Assembly: GCF_007859765.1 (NCBI RefSeq)
Contig: NZ_SIHJ01000001.1
Coordinates: forward strand, 4,099,360 to 4,163,359
Origin: Posidoniimonas corsicana
GTDB lineage: Bacteria > Planctomycetota > Planctomycetia > Pirellulales > Lacipirellulaceae
Direction: 5' to 3'
Length of the DNA: 64,000 bases
Below are positions 56,201 to 64,000 of the stretch, piece after piece. How positions within the stretch are numbered: position 1 is the first letter of the stretch; each line of letters opens with the position of its first letter. Below the pieces are notes generated by a model. It had not been told where the DNA came from. It did no database searches and worked only from the letters and a program-made list of their open reading frames with translations. The position numbers and the translations under genes were made by a program.

Positions 56201-57936
56201 CGGCCATCAAGCAGGTCGCGTCGGGGCGGTTCGGCGTCACGATCAGCTACCTGACCAACGCCGACGAGATCCAGATCAAGATCAGCCAGGGCGCCAAGCC
56301 CGGCGAGGGCGGCGAGCTGCCCGGCCGCAAGGTGGACGAGAACATCGCCCGCATCCGGTACTCCACACCGGGCGTCGGCCTGATCAGCCCGCCCCCGCAC
56401 CACGACATCTACTCGATCGAGGACCTCAAGCAGCTCATCCACGACCTGAAGAACGCCAACCGCGCCGCCCGCATCAGCGTCAAGCTGGTCAGCGAGGTCG
56501 GCGTCGGCACGGTGGCCTCGGGCGTGGCGAAGGGCTACGCGGACCACATCCTGATCTCGGGTGACGGCGGCGGCACGGGCGCGTCGCCGCTGACGAGCAT
56601 CAAGCACGCGGGCCTGCCGTGGGAGCTCGGCATTGCCGAAACCCACCAGACGCTCGTGCTCAACGACCTGCGCAGCCGCGTGGTGCTGCAGACCGACGGC
56701 GGCCTGAAGACCGGCCGCGACGTGGTGATCGCGGCGCTCTTGGGCGCCGAGGAGTTCGGCTTCTCGACCGCCCCGCTGATCACGCTCGGCTGCATCATGA
56801 TGCGGAAGTGCCACCTGAACACCTGCCCGGTCGGCATCGCCACGCAGGACCCGGACCTGCGGGCCAAGTTCCGCGGCAAGCCGGAGCACGTGGTGAACTA
56901 CCTGTTCATGGTGGCCGAAGAGGCCCGCGAGCTCATGGCCGAACTCGGCTTCCGCACCATCGAGGAGATGGTTGGCCGGGTCGACGCGCTGGATGTGTCG
57001 AAGGCCATCAAGCACTGGAAGTCGGACGGTTTGGACCTGACCAAGCTCCTGTCGCCCGCCAAGGGCCCCCGGCCCGACACCGGCGTCTACTGCACGATGG
57101 AGCAGGACCACGGCCTGGACGAGTCGCTGGACATCACCCAGCTGCTGGACCTCGCCAAGCCCGCCATCGAGGACGCCAAGCCGGTCCGCGAGACGCTCAA
57201 GATCGTCAACACGAACCGCACGGTCGGCACGATCCTGTCCAACGAGATCGCCAAGAAGTGGGGCGAGGAGGGACTGCCCGACGACACCATCCGCTTCAAG
57301 CTGGAGGGCCACGCCGGGCAGAGCCTGGGCGCGTTCCTCTCGCACGGCGTGACGCTCGAACTCGAGGGCGACGCCAACGACTACGTTGGCAAGGGCCTGT
57401 CGGGCGGGCGGGTGATCGTGTACCCGCCGAAGAACTCGGGCTTTGTCGCAGAAGAGCAGATCATCGTCGGCAACGTCTGCCTGTACGGCGCCACCCGCGG
57501 CGAGGCGTTCCTCCGCGGCCGGGCCGCCGAGCGGTTCTGCGTCCGCAACTCCGGCGCCCACGCCGTGATCGAGGGCGTCGGCGACCACGGCTGCGAGTAT
57601 ATGACCGGCGGGCGGGTCGCGATCCTCGGCCCCACCGGCCGCAACTTCGCGGCCGGCATGTCGGGCGGCGTCGCCTACGTGTGGGACCCGGACGGCGAGC
57701 TGCTGGGCAACTGCAACATGGGCATGGTCGAGCTCGAGAAGGTCGAGGCCGACGAGGACGCGCAGGAGCTCAAGGAGCTGATCACCAAGCACCACCAGCA
57801 CACCGATTCCACCCGGGCGGCAGACCTCCTGGACCGCTGGGACGAGACCCTCCCGCAGTTCGTCAAGGTAATGCCGACCGACTACAAGCGGGTGCTGGAA
57901 GAAATGAAGGCCAAGCAGGAAGCGGCGGCGGTCTAG
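53266..57936 (+). CDS. gltB: Glutamate synthase large subunit
   Basis: 1556 residues. It makes two glutamates from glutamine and 2-oxoglutarate. The Ntn-type glutaminase domain begins at Cys26 (EHDACGVGF), so the first 25 residues are a propeptide to be removed. The central and FMN-binding domains follow (MSFGSISAEAHESLA, GDGGGTGASPLTSIKHAG). The 3Fe-4S cluster is CIMMRKCHLNTCPVG. The C-terminal GXGXG beta-helix domain runs from about 1280. Length is full. gltD follows after 108 bp. Confidence 0.98.
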   Translation: MNQLPTQHTLPQAQGLYDPQNEHDACGVGFIAHIKGERSHQILVDSEDLLRRMDHRGACGCEPNTGDGAGVMTALPHEFLQKVVKADLGVDLPEPGRFAVGNVFLPQNEADREQCKAAVKKIVAEQGQTLVGWRKVPTDSAKADLGPTAAKAEPVVDQLVIAAADGLAGDDFERQVYQIRKRSSNQLRADESMEQAKMFYICSLSTKVIIYKGMLTTDQLYLYYPDLKDSDYTTHLAMVHSRFATNTFPSWDRAQPLRCMSHNGEINTLRGNKNWMFARQGVVKSDVFGDELEKLFPVVEPDCSDSGTFDNALEFLLMNGRTLQEAVMMMVPEAWQNHDTMSEAKRGFYEYHSALMEPWDGPACIGFTDGKYIGATLDRNGLRPSRYYVTHDDRVIMASEVGVVDIDPENVKEKGRLQPGRMFLVDFEQGRMIPDAELKQDLATRRPYGEWLRNQRIDLNDLHPENEPHGFNRSTLLERMQAFGYTIETMRFMLLPLISAGKDPIGSMGNDSCLAVLSDKPRMLYDYFKQLFAQVTNPAIDSIREEVIMSLECYIGPEQNLLETTEQHAHRLRVPHPILSNEQLAAIKHMGDRKAADDSWKTQTIDVTWARSEGKSGMRAAIERICKEAEQAIDDGYTIVVLSDRETGKDRVPLSSLLAVGAVHHHLVRVSKRTRIGLVVETGEAREVHHHCLLVGYGADAINPYLAFEALWQARREGRLDTGEEAIAGKESGEGASHPAVDADGEVIDPVTAADHELVAQYRRGVAKGMLKVMAKMGISTLQSYKGAQIFEALGLRDEVIDVCFAGTASRVQGVGFEELAEEALRRHALGYPAGAGKSLPVLPNPGEYHWRAEGERHMWDPASIADIQVAARTNSRESYARFAEHINNDARTRCQLRGLMEFKKDANGGPIPIDEVMSAAEIVKRFCTGAMSFGSISAEAHESLAIAMNRLGGKSNTGEGGEDPVRWTPEPNGDSRRSAIKQVASGRFGVTISYLTNADEIQIKISQGAKPGEGGELPGRKVDENIARIRYSTPGVGLISPPPHHDIYSIEDLKQLIHDLKNANRAARISVKLVSEVGVGTVASGVAKGYADHILISGDGGGTGASPLTSIKHAGLPWELGIAETHQTLVLNDLRSRVVLQTDGGLKTGRDVVIAALLGAEEFGFSTAPLITLGCIMMRKCHLNTCPVGIATQDPDLRAKFRGKPEHVVNYLFMVAEEARELMAELGFRTIEEMVGRVDALDVSKAIKHWKSDGLDLTKLLSPAKGPRPDTGVYCTMEQDHGLDESLDITQLLDLAKPAIEDAKPVRETLKIVNTNRTVGTILSNEIAKKWGEEGLPDDTIRFKLEGHAGQSLGAFLSHGVTLELEGDANDYVGKGLSGGRVIVYPPKNSGFVAEEQIIVGNVCLYGATRGEAFLRGRAAERFCVRNSGAHAVIEGVGDHGCEYMTGGRVAILGPTGRNFAAGMSGGVAYVWDPDGELLGNCNMGMVELEKVEADEDAQELKELITKHHQHTDSTRAADLLDRWDETLPQFVKVMPTDYKRVLEEMKAKQEAAAV

Positions 57937-58044
57937 CCGACCGCGGCGCCCCACCCACCGCCCGCCGGCGACGCCTCGAATTTCGACGCGGCCCGGCGCG
58001 GCCCCTAACAACCAACAAGCTTCTCACAGCAGCGAACACAGCAA

Positions 58045-59625
58045 ATGGGAAAACCCACCGGCTTCAAAGAGTTCCAGCGTCAGGCCGTGCCGTACCGCAA
58101 CCCGGTTGAGCGGGCGAACGACTACCTGGAGATCTACACCCACGCGCCCGAAGAGCACCTCAAGACGCAGGGCGCCAGGTGCATGGACTGCGGCGTGCCG
58201 TTCTGCCAGTCCGACACCGGCTGCCCGATCGACAACCTGATCCCCGAGTGGAACGACCTCGTCTACAACGGGCGGTGGGAGGTGGCGCTCGAGCGGCTGC
58301 ACAAGACCAACAACTTCCCGGAGTTCACCGGCCGCGCCTGCCCCGCCCCGTGCGAGGGCGCCTGCGTGCTCGGCATCATCGAGCCGGCGGTCACGATCAA
58401 GAACATCGAGAACGCGATCATCGACCGCGGCTGGGACGAGGGCTGGGTGGTCCCCCGCCCGCCCGCCGAGGAGAACCTCACCGGCAAGAGCGTGGCGATT
58501 GTCGGCTCCGGCCCGGCCGGCCTGTCCGCCGCGCAGCAGCTCCGCCGCGCCGGCCACGAGGTGACCGTGTACGAGCGCGCCGACCGCATCGGCGGCCTCT
58601 GCATGTACGGCATCCCCAATATGAAGCTCGACAAGGACACGGTCGAACGCCGCGTGCAGCAGCTTCGTGACGAGGGCGTGAAGTTCCTTACCGGCAAGCA
58701 CGTCGGCAAGAAGGAGGAATTTGAGCCCGGCCACATGACGCAGATCATGCAGGAGCGCGGCGTGAAGGTCGAGTTTGTCGACCCGGAGAAGCTGGTCGAC
58801 GAGTTCGACGCGGTGCTCATGGCGACCGGCGCCGCCAAGCCGTTCGACCCCACCGCCAGCTGCCCCGGCCGGGACCTCGACGGCGTGTACTACGCGATGG
58901 ACTTCCTGACCCGCAACACCAAGAGCCTGCTCGACTCGGACCTCAAGGACGGCCACGCGCTCTCCGCCAAGGACAAGCACGTCATCGTGATCGGCGGCGG
59001 CGACACCGGCGCCGACTGCATCGGCACCTCGCTGCGGCACGGCGCCAAGAGCATCGTCAACTTCGAGCTCATGGCCCAGCCCCCGGCCGAGCGCGCGGAC
59101 AACAACCCCTGGCCGCAGTGGCCGCGGATCTACCGCCTGGACTACTCCCACGAGGAGATGAAGTCCCGCACCGGCGACGACCCCCGCTGCTACGAGGTCC
59201 TGACCAAGGAGTTTGTCGGCGTCGACGGCAAGCTCACCGGCGTCAAGACCGTGCAGCTCGACTGGACCCGCCCGACCCCCAACGGCCCTCCCTGGACCGA
59301 GATCGAGGGCTCGGAGAAGGTCTGGCCGGCCGACCTGGTGTTCCTGGCCACCGGCTTCGTCGGACCCGAACTCGAGGTGGGCGAGATGCTCGGGCTCGAG
59401 ACCCAGGAGCCCCGCCGTGGCTGGAAGACCTTCCGCGCGGAGCACGGCGAGTTCGCCACCAACGTCGAGGGCGTGTTCGCCGCCGGCGACTGCCGCCGGG
59501 GCCAGAGCCTGGTGGTGTGGGCCATCAACGAGGGACGCGGCGCCGCCCGGGCGATCGACCAGTACCTGATGGGCTCGACCTGCCTTTCGGCGCCGGGACT
59601 GAATCTGCCGCAGCAGACGGTGTAA
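58045..59625 (+). CDS. gltD: Glutamate synthase small subunit
   Basis: 526 residues. It supplies electrons from NAD(P)H to GltB. The N-terminal two 4Fe-4S clusters are visible as [17 protein letters not shown] and [10 protein letters not shown]. The FAD site is [17 protein letters not shown], the NAD(P)H site [16 protein letters not shown], and a final FAD contact [19 protein letters not shown]. It is the second gene of gltBD. Confidence 0.97.
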   Translation: MGKPTGFKEFQRQAVPYRNPVERANDYLEIYTHAPEEHLKTQGARCMDCGVPFCQSDTGCPIDNLIPEWNDLVYNGRWEVALERLHKTNNFPEFTGRACPAPCEGACVLGIIEPAVTIKNIENAIIDRGWDEGWVVPRPPAEENLTGKSVAIVGSGPAGLSAAQQLRRAGHEVTVYERADRIGGLCMYGIPNMKLDKDTVERRVQQLRDEGVKFLTGKHVGKKEEFEPGHMTQIMQERGVKVEFVDPEKLVDEFDAVLMATGAAKPFDPTASCPGRDLDGVYYAMDFLTRNTKSLLDSDLKDGHALSAKDKHVIVIGGGDTGADCIGTSLRHGAKSIVNFELMAQPPAERADNNPWPQWPRIYRLDYSHEEMKSRTGDDPRCYEVLTKEFVGVDGKLTGVKTVQLDWTRPTPNGPPWTEIEGSEKVWPADLVFLATGFVGPELEVGEMLGLETQEPRRGWKTFRAEHGEFATNVEGVFAAGDCRRGQSLVVWAINEGRGAARAIDQYLMGSTCLSAPGLNLPQQTV

Positions 59626-59668
59626 ACTCGGGGGGACCCCTACCTCCTCTCCACACAGGCGAAGCACC

Positions 59669-60421
59669 ATGCCCAGCAGCCAGCCCCGACGCACCTTCCT
59701 CCAGACCGCAGCGGCCGGCGCCGTGCTAGCCGGCGCCGCCGGCCGCGCGCAGGCCGCCCCAGCCGCCGCCAGCAGCAGCATGATCCCAGACGGCTCCACA
59801 ATCCTGTTCCAGGGGGACAGCATCACCGACGCCGGCCGCAAACGCGGCGTCGACCAGGCGAACAACCACGACGCGCTCGGCAACGGCTACGCGTTTCTGG
59901 CCGCCGCCGAGCTGCTGGTCGACCGCCCGGACGCCGGGCTGAAGTGCTACAACCGCGGCATCAGCGGCAACAAGGTGCACCAGCTCGCCGAGCGTTGGCA
60001 GCAGGACTGCCTGGACCTGAACCCGGACGTGCTGAGCATCCTGATCGGCGTGAACGACATCTGGCACTGGCTCAACGGCGCCTACGACGGCACCATCCAG
60101 ACCTACCGCGACGACTACCGCCGGCTGCTCGAGAGCACCAAGCAGCAGCTGCCGAGCGTCCGCCTGGTGATCTGCGAGCCGTTCGTCCTCAAGACCGGCG
60201 CCGTGGGCGACAATTGGTTCCCCAAGTTCGACGAGTTCCGCGCCGCCGCCAAGGAACTGGCCGACGAGTTCGCCGACGCGTGGGTCCCGTTCCAGGGCAT
60301 GTTCGACCAGGCGGTCAAGCTCGCCAAGCCGAGCCACTGGGCCGGCGACGGCGTGCACCCCTCCGCCGCCGGCGCCGCGATGATGGCCCACGCCTGGCGG
60401 AAGGCGGTCGACGCGGGATGA
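59669..60421 (+). CDS. Secreted SGNH/GDSL hydrolase
   Basis: 250 residues. The Tat-like start QPRRTFLQTAAAGAVLAGAAG suggests export through the twin-arginine route. Block I FQGDSITDAG carries nucleophile Ser51, then NRGISGNK (Gly), LIGVNDIWHW (Asn) and the DGVHP pair Asp227/His230. It is probably an acyl or acetyl esterase on carbohydrates, as usual in this subfamily. Its TGA overlaps the slyX ATG. Confidence 0.92.
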   Translation: MPSSQPRRTFLQTAAAGAVLAGAAGRAQAAPAAASSSMIPDGSTILFQGDSITDAGRKRGVDQANNHDALGNGYAFLAAAELLVDRPDAGLKCYNRGISGNKVHQLAERWQQDCLDLNPDVLSILIGVNDIWHWLNGAYDGTIQTYRDDYRRLLESTKQQLPSVRLVICEPFVLKTGAVGDNWFPKFDEFRAAAKELADEFADAWVPFQGMFDQAVKLAKPSHWAGDGVHPSAAGAAMMAHAWRKAVDAG

Positions 60422-60624
60422 CCGACCGCCAGACACAGCTCGAGGAGCTGCTCGCCCACCAGCAGCGGATGCTCGACGAACTCAACAGCGTCGTGACCGG
60501 ACTGCGGAACGAGCTCGACCTGGCCAACCTCGAGCGGACCAAGCTCAAGACCACCGTCGCCCGCTTGGTGGAGCACTACGAGGCCGCCGACGGCGGCCCC
60601 GACGAGAAGCCGCCGCATTACTAG
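60418..60624 (+). CDS. slyX: SlyX family protein
   Basis: 68 residues from the ATG at 60418, in an ATGA overlap with the stop of the hydrolase gene. It is an all-helical coiled coil (QLEELLAHQQRMLDELNSVV) ending in the SlyX-type PPHY. Function unknown in all bacteria. Translational coupling to a secreted hydrolase is probably incidental. Confidence 0.85.
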   Translation: MTDRQTQLEELLAHQQRMLDELNSVVTGLRNELDLANLERTKLKTTVARLVEHYEAADGGPDEKPPHY

Positions 60625-60636
60625 GCGCTGGTTGCT

Positions 60637-60720
60637 GGCGCTGGGCGCTGGTTGGTGGACCACCGTCCGCCCGCTTTCGCCCCGCGTGTCGCTAGCGCCC
60701 GCCTACCAGCGCCCAGCGCC
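60637..60720. repeat. 16-bp perfect inverted repeat between slyX and gluQ
   Basis: GGCGCTGGGCGCTGGT (60637-60652) and its exact reverse complement (60705-60720) are 52 bp apart. The left arm is preceded by a degenerate direct copy. The right arm ends 8 bp before the gluQ ATG, so an RNA hairpin could mask its ribosome-binding site. Confidence 0.55.
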
Positions 60721-60728
60721 CCTCGCCA

Positions 60729-61667
60729 ATGCCCCGCACGCGACTCGCCCCCTCGCCGACCGGAGCGCTGCACCTGGGCAACGTGCGCACGTTCCTGGTG
60801 AACTGGGCGATCGCCCGGCAGCACGGCTGGGAAGTCGTGCTGCGGATCGAGGACCTCGACGGCCCGCGCATCAAGGAGCAGGCCGCCCGCGACCTCATCG
60901 CCACGCTCGGCTGGCTCGGCATGGACTGGGACGAGGGGCCGCTGTACCAAACAGCCGACCCGGCACCGTACCGCGCGGCGCTCGACCGCCTGGCCCAGCA
61001 GGGCGATATCTACCCCTGCGCGTGCACCCGCAGCCAGATCGCCGCCGACAGCCTGTCGGCCCCGCACGGCGACCAGCACGAGCTGCGGTACAGCGGCCGC
61101 TGCCGGCCCGACCACCCGACCCCGCTGCCCGCCTGGTCGGCCGGCGAAGGCCAGGCGTGGCGGGTCCGCGTCCCCGAGGGCCAGCAAACCTTCGACGATG
61201 TGTTCTGCGGCCCGCAGACCGCGTCGATCGACGCGGCCGTGGGCGACTTCCTGGTTTCCACCAAGGGCGGCGCCCCCAGCTACCAGCTGGCCGTCGTGGT
61301 CGACGACGCCCGGCAGCGCATCGATCAGGTGGTCCGCGGCGACGACCTGCTCACCTCCACGCCGCGTCAGGAGCTGCTCTACGAGAAGCTCGGCGCCGGC
61401 CCGCCGCCTACTTGGACGCACCTGCCGCTGGTCGTCGGCCCGGACGGCCGCCGCCTAGCCAAGCGCCACGGCGACACCCGCGTCGACAGCTACCGCCAAC
61501 AGGGCGTGCGGCCCGAACGCGTGGTGGGCATGATCGCCTCGTGGAGCGGGCTGGAAGGTCGCGAGGAACTCTCCGCGGCTGAGTTCGCCACCGCGTTCAA
61601 GCTCGCCAGGCTGCCGCGCGAGCGGGTGACGTTTACGCCCGAGGATGACGCGTGGTTGCTGGGGTAA
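60729..61667 (+). CDS. gluQ: Glutamyl-Q tRNA(Asp) synthetase
   Basis: 312 residues. It attaches glutamate to queuosine in the anticodon of tRNA-Asp. It is a truncated GluRS: the catalytic core (TRLAPSPTGALHLGNVRTFLVNW with the HIGH-type HLGN) is present, with Zn ligands CAC and YSGRC and a KMSKS-like RLAKRHGD. The anticodon-binding domains are absent, as usual for this family. Isolated, 61 bp of repeat-containing spacer upstream. Confidence 0.94.
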   Translation: MPRTRLAPSPTGALHLGNVRTFLVNWAIARQHGWEVVLRIEDLDGPRIKEQAARDLIATLGWLGMDWDEGPLYQTADPAPYRAALDRLAQQGDIYPCACTRSQIAADSLSAPHGDQHELRYSGRCRPDHPTPLPAWSAGEGQAWRVRVPEGQQTFDDVFCGPQTASIDAAVGDFLVSTKGGAPSYQLAVVVDDARQRIDQVVRGDDLLTSTPRQELLYEKLGAGPPPTWTHLPLVVGPDGRRLAKRHGDTRVDSYRQQGVRPERVVGMIASWSGLEGREELSAAEFATAFKLARLPRERVTFTPEDDAWLLG

Positions 61668-61704
61668 TCGTTTGGGCGCAGGTAATTCACGATGAGGAAG
61701 AGAG

Positions 61705-62130
61705 TTAGGTCGTACTCCATCGTGATTCATTTTGGACGCGATCGCACGCGGGACAGTACCACATCGTTGCCGTAGTCCGCTCATAGGATTCGCACACCAT
61801 CACTTGGCTCAACCTGGCGTGAGGAAAAGACGACGCCTTCTCGGCGAGGAATTCCGGAACATAGTCGATACATCCTCGAAAGACGGGGACTTCCTCTGGG
61901 ACGAGCTCCATTTCGTGCACTTCGCAAATCCTCCAACTGGACTAAAGGTCTTCGACCGACATGTTGCAATCGGGGTGAGAGGACAAGAATGACCTCCAAA
62001 GGTCCTGCTGCCAAAACCTAAGCCTCTCTCTTGCTGAACAGTTGCGGTGCAACGCTTTGACAAACTTCCTGAAGGTCTCGGGACCCGTGAATTTCTTGAA
62101 TCGTGCTCTAAGTTCACCTGGTGGAGTCAT
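61705..62130 (-). pseudogene. Conserved hypothetical gene with an in-frame amber stop
   Basis: Two frames, 62130-61942 (62 aa, MTPPGELRARFKKF...) and 61920-61705 (GTG start, ending with WYCPACDRVQ), lie in the same frame, separated by a TAG at 61944-61942 and seven codons reading SSWRICE. Read through, the chain is continuous in character and about 140 residues long. It resembles small planctomycete proteins with a pattern such as CEVHEMELVPEEVPVFRGCIDY and a CxxC near the end. TTGGAGG after the stop could allow reinitiation. I call it a broken gene; two separate genes are the alternative. Confidence 0.5.
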
Positions 62131-62174
62131 CGATTACGCTTTCGTAGACGAGCCTTGAGAATCGTGGCTTGACC

Positions 62175-62384
62175 TTACCATTCTCTCAAATCCAAAGCGT
62201 TTGCCGCCACCTTCCGCAGTACGAACGTCAAGTTCCGCATGAAGCCGGAATCGCAGGTCTCCCTCAAATGATCGCGCCATGCTTTTAGGTGGTAGCGATG
62301 CTTGGCGGCAATGCAACAATCGTCATGCTTGAGGTTCTGCATCCTACGGCAGACAATACTGAGCAGCACAACGCTTTCTCTCAC
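62175..62384 (-). CDS. Small hypothetical protein
   Basis: 69 residues from a GTG at 62384. The sequence (NLKHDDCCIAAKHRYHLKAW, then FVLRKVAANALDLREW) looks protein-like and helical but matches no family I know. It may be a fragment of a longer gene. It lies just upstream of the broken gene on the same strand, in a lower-GC region. Confidence 0.35.
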   Translation of the reverse strand: MRESVVLLSIVCRRMQNLKHDDCCIAAKHRYHLKAWRDHLRETCDSGFMRNLTFVLRKVAANALDLREW

Positions 62385-62433
62385 TCGTTAGCGACATGAG
62401 CGAGTGCAGACGCCGTGCCCCGGAACTCAACCG

Positions 62434-62745
62434 ATGGAATACATCGCGTTAATCCACAAGAACGCCGATTCAGCGCCAACCTCCGATGAGTGGGACCGAT
62501 TCTTCGAACTAGCGACCGCAACTGGCATGTTCCGGGGCGGAAGTGAGATTGGGGCCCGGTTATCACTGGGAATGAAACAGGTTGAGGACAGCACGCTGAA
62601 CTTGGTCGGCTTCATGCGGTTCGAAGCCTACGACTCAGCTCAGCTGAAGGAACTGCTCCTCAAGCATCCCGTGATACAACACGGTGGGACGATCGAACTG
62701 TGCGAGATGCCTCAATCACCGCGCACAGGCGAAGTCGATCGCTAG
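62434..62745 (+). CDS. Orphan YCII-like protein
   Basis: 103 residues from the ATG at 62434. The YCII-type start MEYIALIHKNADSAPTSDEW and the end VIQHGGTIELCEMPQ fit the fold, but the DGPF motif is missing (LNLVGFMRFEAYDSAQLKEL instead). It has no ECF42-like promoter upstream and lies about 28 kb from the main YCII operon. Function unknown. Confidence 0.65.
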   Translation: MEYIALIHKNADSAPTSDEWDRFFELATATGMFRGGSEIGARLSLGMKQVEDSTLNLVGFMRFEAYDSAQLKELLLKHPVIQHGGTIELCEMPQSPRTGEVDR

Positions 62746-62806
62746 GTTTGCGAGTTACAGCGCAGCCCCAGCCCGCATCGCTTCCTCGCTCCGAAGGGGC
62801 GCCCGG

Positions 62807-63220
62807 CTACTCCACTCCGAGAATTCGTCGCAGCGACGCAAGGTCGGGTGTACTCGAGTCTATGAAGATGACGTCCTCAGCGATTCCAGTTGCTGTATCG
62901 CCAATCCCAACAACAAACTCCCGTCCCGTGGCGGCACTAACTTCAGCAAGGAACGCGGCCGTCGCTTCTATGTCTTCGTACCAGCGTTGGGGCTCCATGC
63001 CAGGGGCGGGAATCGCGATATTGATGCCGAGGTCCCAATCCGGCAGGTCGTCTGGACCTAGCGACGGATCATCGGGATCGCCCTTGGTGTTGACGAGTTT
63101 CACATCGGAGCAGACCCACGATCGTGAGTTGAGGAAAGCCGAGAGCCTGTTGATCAAATCGGCTTCGACATCAATCAGGTCACTGCCGTCGACGTACGCG
63201 TAAATGACGTGTTGTGACAT
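62807..63220 (-). CDS. Conserved hypothetical protein
   Basis: 137 residues starting MSQHVIYAYVDGSDLIDVE. It is acidic, with no signal peptide or membrane segment. An alternation of strands and helices is suggested (FVVGIGDTATGIAEDVIFID at the end). I recognise no family. The gene is intact and in a gene-poor, lower-GC area. Confidence 0.7.
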   Translation of the reverse strand: MSQHVIYAYVDGSDLIDVEADLINRLSAFLNSRSWVCSDVKLVNTKGDPDDPSLGPDDLPDWDLGINIAIPAPGMEPQRWYEDIEATAAFLAEVSAATGREFVVGIGDTATGIAEDVIFIDSSTPDLASLRRILGVE

Positions 63221-63358
63221 GTGTCAGAGCTACCTGCGGATTGGATGGCGTCTTCCTAATCAAACAGTTCCGTTCAGTTTCCGCCTGCTCTAAAACCTCA
63301 GACTTTGTCGTGCTGCTCGCGAAAGTCGAGGCTACCCTGATGAAACTCTTCGGCGGTT

Positions 63359-63637
63359 CTAATCTTCTTCCGCTTCCGCGTCGATGATGTCGACGAACGC
63401 GGCCAGTTCGTCCTCGGCAAGCGTTCCCTTCGCCACCAACAACCTCAACAGCGAGGCGACGTACAGCTTGAGTTGATCGTTCTCCCGCTCAAGCTGCTCA
63501 AGGCGGTCATCCTGCGCCTGATCCACGAACGATTGCGACCGCATGTTCCTGCGGAGCCGAGCGACGTCGCGTTCGGTGTCGGCGATGTCGAGTCGGTTCC
63601 CGATGTCGCCCAACAGCAGGGTTCGTCCCCATCCCAT
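63359..63637 (-). CDS. Hypothetical coiled-coil protein
   Basis: 92 residues from the ATG at 63637 (MGWGRTLLLGDIGNRLDIAD); the frame is open to 63703. Residues 20-65 form a heptad-rich coiled coil (RLEQLERENDQLKLYVASLL), and the tail is acidic. It is similar in style to small planctomycete proteins that begin MGWGR. Function unknown. Confidence 0.65.
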   Translation of the reverse strand: MGWGRTLLLGDIGNRLDIADTERDVARLRRNMRSQSFVDQAQDDRLEQLERENDQLKLYVASLLRLLVAKGTLAEDELAAFVDIIDAEAEED

Positions 63638-63778
63638 CTCACTGACCTCAGATTGTCTTCTAGTTGGCTTTCGATCCGGCATCGACCGGCTATTGCCTGA
63701 CACCGCTGTCTTGTTCGCTCCGCCGCCGGTGACCTTGAGGACACTTCCCCACCGCTCACGCCCACCTCACGGCCGGCT

Positions 63779-63824
63779 CTTGTCCGATATGTTTTGTCCA
63801 AAAACACGCGCGGAGGGGACAAAA
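63779..63824 (-). repeat. Dispersed 46-bp repeat, copy 2
   Basis: This is the minus-strand counterpart of 24697-24742 (37 of 46 positions, 18-bp identical core). Here it is intergenic, between the coiled-coil gene and the IS transposase end. Confidence 0.6.
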
Positions 63825-63851
63825 CTAGCTCTGTAGAAAGCTTCTAGATGT

Positions 63852-64000
63852 TTAGAGGATCATGAGGTTGAGAGTGAGGGTCTTGAGGGCGGCTTCGCGT
63901 CGCTGCATGGGCTTTTTTCGTGCTCGCAGCTGGGGCCCGAGGAGGCGTTTGAGCATGCTGATGGTGGTCTCGGCCTGGGCGCGTTGCCCGTAGCGGGTGG
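63852..64000 (-). CDS. IS transposase, C-terminal fragment
   Basis: About 49 residues before the TAA at 63854-63852 are visible; the gene continues off the right edge. They read RYGQRAQAETTISMLKRLLG and end with ALKTLTLNLMIL. The Y-x2-R-x3-E block with the following helix is the last catalytic (Glu) region of DDE transposases of the IS4/IS5 kind. The terminal inverted repeat should lie just before 63852 but cannot be defined from one end. Confidence 0.7.
   Translation of the reverse strand, partial: TRYGQRAQAETTISMLKRLLGPQLRARKKPMQRREAALKTLTLNLMIL

Noticed and set aside
54589..58011. 1140-codon minus-strand frame opposite gltB
   Set aside because: This is the largest antisense shadow in the window. 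It is rich in Val/Leu/Ala/Arg/Asp without motifs, and gltB on the other strand is a complete, motif-bearing gene.

Overview
The window is high-GC bacterial chromosome, almost certainly from a planctomycete of the order Pirellulales (inference). The evidence is a GH10 enzyme that ends in dockerin-like repeats plus a PEP-CTERM sorting tail, a homeodomain-like HTH family common in planctomycetes, a large ECF42-type sigma factor with DGPF/YCII partners, and many secreted proteins of unknown function. No rRNA or tRNA gene and no CRISPR array was seen.

Region by region: 1-2.7 kb holds the start of an endonuclease-like gene and feoB/feoA behind a promoter with a Fur-like box. 2.9-12 kb holds mostly single housekeeping genes (amidase, YjbQ, mtaB, clpS, M20 peptidase, serS), with a small inverted-repeat cassette encoding a four-helix-bundle protein wedged exactly between mtaB and clpS. 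12.4-16.2 kb is the classical rpsB-tsf-pyrH-frr block with its own promoter; a GxxExxY gene interrupts it after a tsf terminator. 16.4-22 kb has a membrane-anchored double parvulin-like protein, a secreted EF-hand-bearing protein, a zinc-ribbon membrane protein and a DEAD-box helicase.

22-28.8 kb is more accessory: a lower-GC secreted protein, an HTH protein behind a large inverted repeat, an acyltransferase carrying ankyrin repeats, and the GH10 enzyme. 28.8-36 kb is one minus-strand block: a TlpA-like protein coupled to an ECF42-like sigma factor, then a promoter resembling the ECF42 motif, then nine compact genes (DUF1579, two VOC, four YCII/DGPF, a MerC-like membrane protein, DUF899). It looks like a sigma factor and its regulon.

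36-50.7 kb returns to metabolism and envelope functions: ppdK, CPBP protease, GH16, DUF2461, a class IV aminotransferase, an AAA+ ATPase, a proline-rich lipoprotein next to lnt, an ABC-F ATPase, an esterase and rsmD. 50.8-61.7 kb holds a secreted cyclophilin, a LysR regulator and gltBD (GOGAT), an SGNH hydrolase overlapping slyX, and gluQ. 61.7-64 kb is gene-poor, of lower GC, and carries decayed or small genes, an orphan YCII protein, a second copy of a dispersed 46-bp repeat, and the 3' end of an IS transposase at the window edge.
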